This document shows positions 17,701-21,843 of a stretch of DNA of 34,472 bases, piece after piece. Made by a program: the position numbers and the translations under genes. The DNA is from Clostridia bacterium. GTDB lineage: Bacteria > Bacillota > Clostridia > Oscillospirales > CAG-272. The notes beneath the pieces were generated by a model. It was not told the origin of the DNA and made no database searches. It saw only the letters and a list, made by a program, of their open reading frames with translations. Position 1 is the first letter of the stretch. Each line of letters starts with the position of its first letter. Where the stretch lies: positions 1-34,472 of the forward strand of contig JAGALA010000001.1 in the NCBI GenBank assembly GCA_017625935.1, in the 5' to 3' direction.

Positions 17701-17706
17701 GTTCAT
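5782..17706 (-). CDS. Giant secreted beta-helix surface protein, 3974 aa
   Basis: Start chosen at MNKTKRF because GAAAGGACAG lies 5 nt upstream and the promoter is at 17782-17810; the upstream extension of the frame overlaps that promoter. Residues 1-27 are a signal peptide (cleavage after ALA). The body carries about a dozen units opening with an [IV]G..Y.TL.EA..AA..GD.I.LL.D.T header (near residues 54, 290, 355, 597, 952, 1264, 1884, 2129, 2376, 2621, 2859 and 3379), each followed by right-handed parallel beta-helix-like sequence rich in N, T, G and V. Residues about 1620-1820 hold GLUG-type repeats (GGIVGMG, GGIVGHN, GGLVGQY). Residues about 3186-3369 hold five Cys-pair repeats (CSVCG, CAVCG), two of them an almost exact 38-aa tandem. 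The last 310 residues form a separate domain with NYGAEAQLYFD and the closing KYGKAAYNYFN. No LPxTG, dockerin or S-layer motif is visible. Probably a secreted or surface adhesin or glycan-binding protein. Confidence 0.93.
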   Translation of the reverse strand: MNKTKRFLGLFLIVFMLLAFVPLQALANTVDEIAPVGSDSQTTEVASVTDETQVAMVNGTGYATFAEALEAAKALTGDVTVEIYDKVTLNSPISGSFDSITFVGKDTDAEIYLDVQGYITATGKKVAFEDLILSKSAGGHIYNAGFMNVAFGVYDVVSVNYTNCTFVNGAYASSGNVTFTKCTFYRSHDKYGLWAYGDVNATVDGCVFADYRGIKMYAEGAAKTTDLTVKNTNFSAVSDKPAIVLTYGESVTLEGNTYSSTGTFELDLDGAPNGVAVTSDVAPTCKNDNGACGVLVDGKIYTTVAQAAAVAESGSTVTLLHASTETVELAEGVTLDKNGFEADGVTVATPAKPVASVNGVEYATLEEAFAAAAEGDTIVLLGDATPALTSQRAITKASVIDLGGYTLTLTEDDLYFGTTTFKNGTIVVDPSVKPSTAVFWMFANQTLTFDGVKLVATGVTGTYLIGLDGNNSDLNIVNGSEIVVENTTALDLDIICVNASTGNDIVVDNSKVNVTNLDGRVFFRGNYTISGTSEIVLEGITKAGIRIEAGQTLSIEDTASVTITGEPRDGGIHITDATATYTKADTATVNATVNAPAVAQIGDVKYATLEEAIAAAKADDEVVLLADVTLDSVVTLPAGIILNGNGKTINGTIKAGGDLTFAGATTVGTFNPGWYNNTITIGEGASLKVTSGRMTVSYGNIFNITGSVADAKTADKTTITPSLELVAGISFNGDGAGVQFNVTNAYVVLGDATTKNSGATGEFNLNFTNSIVDFTKTLKTYMPTVDGLTPAVKATATGSVVSFASHLELWDDGTVFTLDNSNVTVGGSFANAGEVSVTNGSNFVVKAPIMSSHGGNTGSINVTGGTFELVDSNQNWVNEGTMSVAMPGKLIVNDFDCGTNGKITIDATNMNVGDSVTDYIVFGGDTDVVYDAIQVTGKNLLVNEEGALVAPPVAFIGSVGYSSLLDALGAAQDGETVVMNADAELYTRLIFSLYTNGRNVTLDGNGYRLYASSTNWGTGNGKHLINVNCDNVTLKDIVLDSNNIAEGANIYKAQNITFDNVSIINKKGWNADLTVNGSTLKVVNKLSASYVDVDLGSGVTTPLGITAEEGAVLDTRTLQIDTAAYPNTNLDKALSTDGTAYYALKKVDANGNLAGYTNSLSRLSNGYGYELLEDLTVNSNVTLLNAGHTGTINTNGYTLTVADGKALTVNGDLTVEGTGTVAGDIKLGNADASVSGVAGLEIESTIENSKVEYINGEYVVVMAVAKIDDAIYYSVAEALTAAKEAGITDLVITIIGTNDASTADTFDLVYVTAFDSVTIKQDNGGAVYYFDELYTGARTNNGSFIFDGVNIKVTEQYFFEGNVKLTNNSVVDSDAEANCFYYYCDAELEAGSKILGVIEDFRGGSLTIDGGRNDGEFNVEPDFRDAILTVQWSGASLTIKNGAYANINSANEIGRVTIASGASINVTDSKFDSWQWIKIDGTLNVNVNSLITTKAITGSGKIVVDVADLGTEAVTVIKADLSGFTGTIEVINGNATVEKTADGLVVEKTLAGTGTEEDPYIVGSIDDLFTLAAEVNGGNNYKGMYVKLTADIDFNEIATYSVRAAANWEPIGTVDAPFSGTFDGNGKVISNIIVGDGSTSYVGLFGKATGATIKNVTVNNITATGISYVGGIVGMGYTGTIENCHVTGDIKIYGNYMVGGINGQGYAVISNSSVIGNGTDSSYIVAEHDNASNEGDNVGGIVGHNGENNHLIGNTVKNILISGTRKVGGIVGITSQHSKVENCVVENVVIETTATVDYANDNLKTMSIGGLVGQYQNSGSNGTVNNCTVKGVTFNNVNNVTVSAGALVGGTRGTTVVLEPTGIAASGNAISSVTGATNNYFVAAQIGNSSYSTLEEAFAAAAEGDTIVLLSDATPALTSQRAITKASVIDLNGNTLTLTEDDLYFGTTTFKNGTIVVDPSVKPSTAVFWMFANQTLTFDNVELVATGVTGTYLIGLDGNNSDLNIVNGSEIVVDNTTALDLDIICVNASTGNDIVVDNSKVTVNNLDGRVFFRGNYTVSGASEITLTGITKAGIRIEAGQTLSIEDTSAVTISGELRDGGIHLTDTTATYTKEDTATVTSTVNIPALDKEYEIGAGKEFATLADAINDAKAYIEARPYAELNATFKIYGAAELETSYSHGIVDFGATSVVIEGADENAKLTIVGGGVSDIKGVTIKNITFADEGAYLPTANEFMYQNFIDTTFENVVFEDGIRLSGNCTLTNCTVNANTTNEYAIWLDDGNFTITGTSVTVGNDGYGMIKSDVADKITLTDNTFTYTGNANKEALNTKGATIIASGNTFVDCSKGIVPADKTNYTADGTTVITDAIVDDNNTVIINVAEVNGTRYETLADAFKAAVDGDKITILTAGKYSLYGVEGKDVEITGAVDGVEFEMGSAQFGTNASLTFNNVTFNWAANGWPYHGLQHCGDMKYNNCTINGTVFLYGTSEIFNNCEFNVTGDTYNVWTYSAKYVEFNGCTFNSDGKSVLIYHEGATVFNEVAVKDCEFKASQAVDGKAAIEMDSSYTAGIKLTIDDKTTATGFAAGNVSGNSLWNNKKDNNKDENNDITVVVGSETVLAPVTFVAKIGNIGYTSIADAIKAAKANDTVTVLAGNYTTTINVDKAIVLVGETDAEGNNLVNITGKLNVTANGATVKNLNVNNGGNTAGYISAKDVLIEGCKVVGGNGFRYCYTSGTVTFKDSIITGDVYGIHFDGSAGGNIVINNCVITGWTSFGSTINKVTISDSEFADGYYDQLRFYQDVEITNTKFNPEMTIDFGKENVEASFEKCTVTDGSALTDVIYLPDIAQMGIEVVVDGEKVVVEAMVGDTAYLTLQEAINAAANASGTVTVVLTDDVTLSESLIIPAPAAAYLRRSSTAAAPEIVLDLNGKTINAAWADEAAGKHLYAITNNGTLVITGNGTINSRGIYNYGNLTLESGTINAIDANGGYGVQCLEGATFTMNGGAINTTNEDGDAPGAGYDATTVRVEEGATFVMNGGTINNISNFTFAIDNHGTATIKGGNVTSVHSTVANYGTLTIYGGTFTCNGLEGVTAHAIWAADGTTTIYGGTFDGKDNFNGFNVDASEGATVYIKGGYFANVHSGSLYGEGTIVVSGGVFFDEISADRLAANVHLAQNGDVYVVEAHTVAIIPAVDATCTSTGLTAGVKCSVCNEVLVEQTEIAKLPHVEVIIPAVAPDCINTGLTEGKYCAVCGTTTKAQETVDALGHSYTSVVTAPNCTDKGYTTYTCSVCGDTYVDNYVDALGHSYTAVVTAPNCTDKGYTTYTCSVCGDTYVDNYVDALGHTEEIIPAVAPTFDAAGSTEGKKCSVCGEILVAPETIPALKAVAQIGDTKYGTLAEAVAAAIDGNTIVLLSDVTIDELIKIEQNVTVDLGGHKVTSTAKKAFEVYANATITNGTIEAVNRCVDTRKAVELTLTDVNLIADKYSSIYENPQPLTIGGSENGTKVTLNNVNIGAEDGYAIITFVKTDLTAIDSELDGYNALYVKPGSEGSSFEFKNSVLTGSTLSNDVEGNSFSVIAIRANDTTVVVDKDSAVIAEGNYNAAISLNSTVTGASVTLAGTIEGNLFVDTDVEKNTLILNSSVADKLGNDFEATNAGDGLIQVVKKTIKDTMWYGISLTVNKALDMNFYVFNEKLDANSTYYAKVIKVHTDNCNAEPEISYIAQSEWLKATNGNYSIIVVEDIAAKEMNCDIQVQIYKGTAPAEGAEEGEITGDMTSMSIVDYAMYSLNTTENEEFKVLLVDMLNYGAEAQLYFDHDKDELANRDLTEEQKALATNKIDVSKAVLNKPEKYFDNISLTLEHTIFLELYFKGMEDIENYDQTKLDAVISYTAFDGKYVTYVIENKDLVFDPETKQVIVQVNTLSAADVDTVVTCELRYEGTTISKVTTNIAYYCFVAIYYKLPESKICGLIMKYGKAAYNYFN
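7697..7924 (-). repeat. Tandem 114-bp repeat encoding Cys-pair units
   Basis: Two near-identical copies with a 114-bp period (38 codons) encode LGHSYTxVVTAPNCTDKG followed by YTTYTCSVCGDTYVDNYVDA. The period is a whole number of codons, so copy-number changes by slippage stay in frame. Confidence 0.85.
11343..12032 (-). repeat. Intragenic direct repeat, copy 2
   Basis: This stretch of about 690 bp corresponds to 15930-16619 at a constant offset of 4587 bp, with only scattered mismatches and no gaps seen. It encodes the header TLEEAFAAAAEGDTIVLL and the following beta-helix segment up to the DGGIH region. Confidence 0.88.
15930..16619 (-). repeat. Intragenic direct repeat, copy 1
   Basis: Upstream copy of the repeat at 11343-12032. 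The offset of 4587 bp equals 1529 codons, so recombination between the copies would remove or duplicate 1529 residues without a frameshift. Confidence 0.88.
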
Positions 17707-17759
17707 TTTTACTGTCCTTTCAAAACAAAAATTTAGCGTGATGAATAAATTTTTTGCCT

Positions 17760-17773
17760 TGTGAAATATCACA
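17760..17773. promoter_or_regulatory. Operator-like inverted repeat at the giant gene start site
   Basis: TGTGA-N4-TCACA begins about 9 bp after the -10 box and covers the first transcribed bases. The spacing (N4) differs from the CRP consensus (N6), so the regulator cannot be named. Confidence 0.5.
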
Positions 17774-17781
17774 CTGCCCAA

Positions 17782-17810
17782 ATTATACACCAAAATTAGG
17801 CAAAAGTCAA
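17782..17810 (-). promoter_or_regulatory. Sigma-A promoter of the giant-protein locus
   Basis: On the minus strand TTGACT (17805-17810) and TATAAT (17782-17787) are 17 bp apart. The start near 17775 gives a leader of about 69 nt. Confidence 0.88.
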
Positions 17811-18160
17811 GGCTACGGGTACTAATATATAATGAGCGCATTAAATTTTGTGGATGTGCACAAAAGCAACCCGAAAGAAATGTGAAAATTTCGTGAAAAA
17901 TAACAACAAAATTTTTGCAATAAAATGCGATTTTTCCGTATTATACTGCAAAATTCGCCATCAAACTAATTATTTTCACCCCCACCCAACAAGCGCGTTT
18001 TTGTTGCCTTTTTCACCAATTTTCGCATTTTTCCGTTTTTTGCCAAAAATAAAAATTCACAAAAAAATTCACAATTAAAACGCGGTTTTCGAGTGGATTT
18101 TGAAAATTTCGGCGATTTTGGTCGTGTTTCGCGCGTGTGTTTGGGCGTTGGTTTGTGCAA
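17811..18160. other. AT-rich intergenic stretch, no gene seen
   Basis: About 350 bp of AT-rich sequence upstream of the giant-gene promoter. Short open frames exist on both strands but none has a ribosome-binding site or recognisable product. I see no RNA gene here. Confidence 0.6.
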
Positions 18161-18165
18161 TCCTT

Positions 18166-18285
18166 GTAGGGGAGGGCCTCGAGAACCCCAAAGCTCAGTT
18201 TTCGCTTTGAGGACCCCGTGGCTTGCTCCTCCCGTGTTGTCGGGTGCGTACCATGAAATCGGCGGGAGACAAGCCCCCGCCCTAC
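18166..18285 (+). repeat. Island B, TIR element copy 2 (interrupted)
   Basis: Begins with GTAGGGGA (18166-18173) and ends with the weaker match CCCTAC (18280-18285). Compared with the other copies, the GC-rich hairpin after GTAGGGGAGGG is interrupted by about 43 bp (roughly 18177-18220) before GGCTTGCTCCTCCCG resumes. The insert holds its own short inverted repeat (CAAAGC/GCTTTG). Confidence 0.7.
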
Positions 18286-18293
18286 GGATAAAT

Positions 18294-18482
18294 CAACGCA
18301 CCGCGTTGTATATCATCAATGCAGCGCATTGAATATCATCCGTCCCCCGTCTTGGAAGATTTGAATCGATTCACGTTGCTCTGCAACAATTCATGGCGTT
18401 AGCCAATTTATGACACAAGGTGTCAATTCATGCGTTTACGCAATTCATCACACGGAGTGTGCTCATCATCAACCGCAGGTTG
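18294..18482. repeat. Array of nine mini-hairpins with variable stems (island B)
   Basis: Stem-loops, left to right: CAACGC/GCGTTG (18294-18308), CAATGC/GCATTG (18317-18331), TGAAT/ATTCA (18362-18373), GTTGC/GCAAC (18375-18387), TGGC/GCCA (18394-18405), TGACAC/GTGTCA (18411-18425), TGCGT/ACGCA (18431-18442), CACAC/GTGTG (18449-18461), CAACC/GGTTG (18470-18482). Loops are 2-4 nt. Spacers are 5-8 nt variants of ATTCAT or TATCAT, except for a longer gap between the second and third. There is no coding frame and no gene is known to explain it. Confidence 0.8.
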
Positions 18483-18490
18483 CATTACGA

Positions 18491-18540
18491 GTTCTCCTCC
18501 ACCGCTTCGCGGAGCCCCCTCCCGGAGGGAGCCACGATTT
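18491..18540. repeat. GC-rich palindromic module in island B
   Basis: Two adjacent hairpins, CCGC-TTC-GCGG (18502-18512) and CCCTCC-CGG-AGGG-type pairing (about 18517-18532), form a compact module that I recall from intergenic repeats of gut Clostridia. It leads directly into the next TIR element. Confidence 0.55.
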
Positions 18541-18542
18541 CG

Positions 18543-18667
18543 ATTTTCTTGTAGGGGAGGGGCTTGCTCCTCCCGTGTTGTTGGGTGCGTACCTGTTCCC
18601 CTCATCCACCATAAATGGTCCCCCTTCCCCGCCGGGGAAGGCTTTTAAGACCGGCGCCGTCCCCTAC
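18543..18667 (+). repeat. Island B, TIR element copy 3 with both shared modules
   Basis: Bounded by GTAGGGGA (18551-18558) and TCCCCTAC (18660-18667), 117 bp. Here the 51-bp module (18543-18593) and the 54-bp module (18592-18645) are contiguous, whereas in island A they are split by about 180 bp containing the tandem repeats and mini-hairpins. This copy therefore looks like the uninterrupted form. Confidence 0.78.
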
Positions 18668-18719
18668 GGGTAAATCAACATATATGAGCACCTCATCCGT
18701 CGGCAAGGGGCGGGATTTT

Positions 18720-18960
18720 ATCATTTGCTTTGATTTGATTAAAAAATGGAGCGATTTATCGATTAAATAGTCAAAAAATGCCATTTCCGTACACAGGGTC
18801 GGGTATTTTTGAAATTTTAACCCAATATTTAGTGCACTGCTTCATTGTTTTTCACAACATTTTGCGAATTATTCTATTATTTAATAGTTTATTTTCTTAT
18901 CGAAATATCGATTTGCGTAATGCGTTTTTACACCATTTTGAAGGTTTTCTTCATTATCAA
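18720..18960. other. AT-rich intergenic stretch, no gene seen
   Basis: Between repeat island B and the ABC-operon terminator. A 67-codon plus-strand frame at 18778 has no ribosome-binding site and an implausible composition. At 18967-18990 an inverted repeat CGCACAT/ATGTGCG is visible, of unknown meaning. Confidence 0.5.
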
Positions 18961-19020
18961 TACGCACGCACATACGTATGAGCATGTGCGCGTTGTACTA
19001 TATGTGCACGTTTCCAAAAC

Positions 19021-19047
19021 AAAAAAACCGCCAAAACGGCGGTTTTC
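19021..19047 (-). terminator. Terminator of the amino-acid ABC operon
   Basis: AAAACCGCC (19024-19032) and GGCGGTTTT (19038-19046) form a 9-bp stem; the minus strand has a T7 tract after it. Between this and the ATPase stop lie three tandem copies of a TTGTTTTTGA-like 10-mer (19049-19079). Confidence 0.88.
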
Positions 19048-19089
19048 AATTGTTTTTGATTGTTTTTGATTGTTTTTGCTATATTTTAC

Positions 19090-19971
19090 TTATAAAACGG
19101 CGTTCAGGAACTGCTTTGTCCTCGGATTTTGCGGATTATCAAAGATTTCGGCAGGTGTGCCCTCCTCTGCGATAACGCCCTCGTCCATAAAGATAACGCG
19201 CGTTCCAACCTCGCGTGCAAAGCCCATTTCGTGAGTAACGATAACCATCGTCATTCCCTCGTCGGCAACCTCTTTTATAAGGTTCAAAACCTCGCCAACC
19301 ATTTCGGGGTCAAGTGCCGAGGTCGGCTCGTCAAAGAGCATAACCTTCGGATTCATCGCAAGGGCTCTGACAATAGCAACTCTCTGCTTCTGACCGCCCG
19401 AAAGCGTTGACGGATACACCTTCGCCTTGTCCTCAAGTCCTATACGGCGTAAAAGCTCAAGCGCCCTTTGTCTGCACTCTGCTTTATAGTTAAATTTCGG
19501 TCTTTTTTCAATTCTTTCGGTAATTTGCGATGCTTTTTCTCGGTCGCCCGCTAAGATAGCCTCCTTGAGCGCCTTTTCGTCCGCCTTTACCTCTGCTTTA
19601 TATGCTTTTTTCTTTCTTTTCTTGTAAATGATATAAGGCGCAAGCATAATGTTTTTAAGCACGGTTTTATTGTTAAAAAGATTGAATTGCTGGAACACCA
19701 TACCCATATTTTGGCGGTGTACGTTGATATTTACCTTGCGGTCCGCAATATCAACCTCATCAAAGATAATCTGACCGCCGTCGGGGTCCTCAAGACAGTT
19801 TAAGCATCTTAAAAACGTGCTCTTGCCCGAGCCCGATGCGCCAACGACAACAACCTTTTCGCCCTTATATATATCGGTGGATATATCCTTCAGCACCACG
19901 TTTGAGCCGAAAACCTTTTTGAGCCCTCTTACGGAAAGAATCGGCTGCTCATTCTTGTTAATTTCAGCCAT
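19090..19971 (-). CDS. Amino-acid ABC transporter ATPase with a basic insertion
   Basis: Nucleotide-binding subunit of a polar amino-acid importer (GlnQ/HisP group), powering uptake on the cytoplasmic face. All motifs are present: Walker [10 protein letters not shown] (44-52), Q-loop VFQQFNLF (92-99), signature LSGGQKQRV (190-198), Walker [13 protein letters not shown] (210-221) and switch His in VTHEMGFA. At 293 residues it is about 50 longer than usual; the extra stretch lies at about 113-163, between Q-loop and signature, begins with a basic cluster ([17 protein letters not shown]) and is predicted helical. This is in the helical subdomain that contacts the permease. The ATG overlaps the stop of the permease gene by one base (TAATG), so the two are translationally coupled. 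Confidence 0.93.
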   Translation of the reverse strand: MAEINKNEQPILSVRGLKKVFGSNVVLKDISTDIYKGEKVVVVGASGSGKSTFLRCLNCLEDPDGGQIIFDEVDIADRKVNINVHRQNMGMVFQQFNLFNNKTVLKNIMLAPYIIYKKRKKKAYKAEVKADEKALKEAILAGDREKASQITERIEKRPKFNYKAECRQRALELLRRIGLEDKAKVYPSTLSGGQKQRVAIVRALAMNPKVMLFDEPTSALDPEMVGEVLNLIKEVADEGMTMVIVTHEMGFAREVGTRVIFMDEGVIAEEGTPAEIFDNPQNPRTKQFLNAVL

Positions 19972-20771
19972 TATTTCTTACCTCCGTTTCTGTCACTCTT
20001 TGCGAATTTCTTTTCGATAACGCGCAAAATAAGTGTAAGTATCATTACGACAACAAGGTACAAAATCGCTGCTATGATAAGCGGCGGCAGGTATTCAAAG
20101 GTTCTTGACTGAATAAGTCCCGGGATTTTACCAAGGTCCATAATACCAACGTAGCCTACTATCGCGGTTTCCTTAACGAGTGTAATAAACTCATTAAACA
20201 GCGGCGGTAAGGAGTTTTTAAGCGCCTGCGGAATAATAATATGGAACATTGTTTGCCAGGTGTTAAGACCCAGGCTGCGTCCCGCCTCTCTTTGTCCGTC
20301 GTCAACGCTTTCAAAGCCTGCTCTTATAATTTCAGCCACGTATGCGCTTGAATTTATACCGAATGTAATTGCACCAATCAAAATTCCGTTGTCCCAGCTT
20401 GCAAAAACGACGAAGTAAAGAATCATAAGCTGCAAAACGACAGGAGTGCCGCGGATTATCGTAATATACGTATTTGCAATCCACGCAAGCGGCTTTAATT
20501 TGCCTGTTTTCTTGTTAAGAAAGACAATCATCGAGAGCAAAACGCCAACGAAAACGCCGATAAATGCGGCAACGACGGCAATTAAGAGCGTGTTTACAAT
20601 TCCCTGTAAATAAAGGCTCCATCTGTCCTGCTCAATGGTTGCTCTGTATATGCTTTTTAAGACTCTCCAGCCGAAAAAGGAATCTATTTCGGTCACTACA
20701 TTCAAAATCAGTGCTTTAATTCCTAAATAAGAATCTATTAGATTTACTAAAGAAACTAATAATTTTATCAT
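19971..20771 (-). CDS. Amino-acid ABC transporter permease
   Basis: Membrane subunit of the importer (HisM/GlnP group, 266 residues). The start [12 protein letters not shown] is preferred because AAAGGA lies just upstream; a frame opening 30 bp earlier has a poorer site. The EAA loop is seen as [20 protein letters not shown] then ALKNSLPPL near residues 158-190, and [15 protein letters not shown] is the typical family segment. About five to six membrane spans. Lies between the binding protein (98 bp upstream, behind a hairpin) and the ATPase (1-nt overlap). The roughly 60-residue N-terminal part before the first conserved span is slightly longer than in simple HisM proteins. Confidence 0.92.
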   Translation of the reverse strand: MIKLLVSLVNLIDSYLGIKALILNVVTEIDSFFGWRVLKSIYRATIEQDRWSLYLQGIVNTLLIAVVAAFIGVFVGVLLSMIVFLNKKTGKLKPLAWIANTYITIIRGTPVVLQLMILYFVVFASWDNGILIGAITFGINSSAYVAEIIRAGFESVDDGQREAGRSLGLNTWQTMFHIIIPQALKNSLPPLFNEFITLVKETAIVGYVGIMDLGKIPGLIQSRTFEYLPPLIIAAILYLVVVMILTLILRVIEKKFAKSDRNGGKK

Positions 20772-20823
20772 ACTTTTTCCTTTATAAAGAATAATAACCA
20801 ATTAAAAATATAAGGATTTTTGG

Positions 20824-20857
20824 CAAAATAACTGAGGAGCAAAAAGCCCCTCAGTTA
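20824..20857 (-). terminator. Intercistronic hairpin between binding protein and permease
   Basis: On the minus strand TAACTGAGG (20857-20849) pairs with CCTCAGTTA (20837-20829), followed by TTTT. It lies 12 bp after the binding-protein stop. Such partial terminators or 3'-stabilising stems usually leave the binding-protein mRNA in excess over the permease and ATPase. Confidence 0.7.
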
Positions 20858-20869
20858 GCCTGTATTCAA

Positions 20870-21751
20870 TTAGCCGATAAGGTTGAGCATTGTAAGTGCA
20901 GGGAGCTTATCCATTACGATAGCATCGATTCTGCCATTCTTGAGGTCTTGGAATGCAAGTGAATATTGCTTGTATTGCTTAATCTCAGAAATTGCTGCCT
21001 TAACAGTTACCATTTCTTTATTTGCGTTTTCGTAAGTATGGCCGTCACCCTTTGCTGCCGAAACAATAAGGTCACCGCTTGTGCCCTCCTGTACGCCAAC
21101 CTTAAGGCCTGCAAGGTCTGCTATGGAATCAAAGCTGTTTTCCTTAGCGGAAACGATAACGAGAGTTGAGCTGTAATATACAGCTGAGAAATCAACTGCT
21201 TCCTTTCTTTCGTCGTTGATTGTAAGGCCTGCAGCACCTACTGCATCGCCCTCTGCTGTCTTAACGCAGGTAGGAATTGTGTCGAACGCAACGTCCTTAA
21301 CCTCGATTGACTTGCCTTGACGTGCGGCAACCTCGCTCATAATAGCGATGTCAACGCCGATAACCTTGTCGCCGCTCATAAACTCGAACGGAGCAAAGCC
21401 TGACTCTGTGTAAACTGTGATAACGCCACCGTCACCAAATTCCCAGCTTGTCTTAAGGTCGCCAGCCTCGGGAGCTGTGTCCTTTGCGCCTGCCTCGTAG
21501 TCAGCAAGGTCTGTGTAGTAGTTGATGTACTTTTCCATTGTACCGTTTGAAACCCACTCGTTAACAACTGCGTCAACTGCTGATTTCATTGCGCTATCGC
21601 CCTTCTTAATTGCGATACCGAAATCCTCTTGTAAGAGGTCAACCGCGTCAACTGCAACGTACTCTGTTTGCTCCTTACCGCATGAAGCGAAGCAGAAAAC
21701 GAGAGAAACGAGCATAAACGCAGCTAAGCTGATTGAAATAATCTTTTTCAT
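20870..21751 (-). CDS. Amino-acid ABC transporter binding lipoprotein, apparently circularly permuted
   Basis: Extracellular solute-binding lipoprotein (293 aa) for the downstream permease and ATPase. The signal sequence ends in a lipobox, FASC, with Cys24 as the lipidated residue. The family 3 solute-binding core begins only at residue about 111 (ITVYTESGFAPFEF), with the signature AAGLTINDERKEAVDFS and VGVQEGTSGDL further on, and the chain stops soon after NGRIDAIVMDKLPAL. The part that normally follows, a DFGIA..KGD..L...VN..L.....G....I..KY segment, is instead found at residues 43-79 (DFGIAIKKGDSAMKSAVDAV to NGTMEKYINYY), before the core. It therefore reads as a circular permutation, joined by an acidic linker (about 84-108). 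The substrate, probably an amino acid, is not determined. Confidence 0.88.
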   Translation of the reverse strand: MKKIISISLAAFMLVSLVFCFASCGKEQTEYVAVDAVDLLQEDFGIAIKKGDSAMKSAVDAVVNEWVSNGTMEKYINYYTDLADYEAGAKDTAPEAGDLKTSWEFGDGGVITVYTESGFAPFEFMSGDKVIGVDIAIMSEVAARQGKSIEVKDVAFDTIPTCVKTAEGDAVGAAGLTINDERKEAVDFSAVYYSSTLVIVSAKENSFDSIADLAGLKVGVQEGTSGDLIVSAAKGDGHTYENANKEMVTVKAAISEIKQYKQYSLAFQDLKNGRIDAIVMDKLPALTMLNLIG

Positions 21752-21790
21752 TTTAGTTTCTCCTTAAATTTTTCTAAAATTGGTTTTCTC

Positions 21791-21819
21791 ATTATATACT
21801 CATATTTTCGGCTTGTCAA
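21791..21819 (-). promoter_or_regulatory. Consensus sigma-A promoter of the ABC operon
   Basis: TTGACA (21814-21819) and TATAAT (21791-21796) on the minus strand, spacer 17 bp. All 12 bases match. The leader of about 32 nt has AAGGAG. Confidence 0.92.
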
Positions 21820-21843
21820 GTGCATTTTGAATTTTTTTGAAAA

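Noticed and set aside
17760..17773. CRP/Crp-type site
   Set aside because: Half-sites fit but the spacer is 4 bp, not 6.
18294..18482. CRISPR array
   Set aside because: The constant parts are only 5-8 nt and the variable parts are short self-complementary hairpins, with no repeat of 23-40 nt and no cas genes.
18778..19175. Short plus-strand frames between island B and the ABC operon
   Set aside because: No ribosome-binding site, and they run through the terminator hairpin or the antisense of the ATPase gene.
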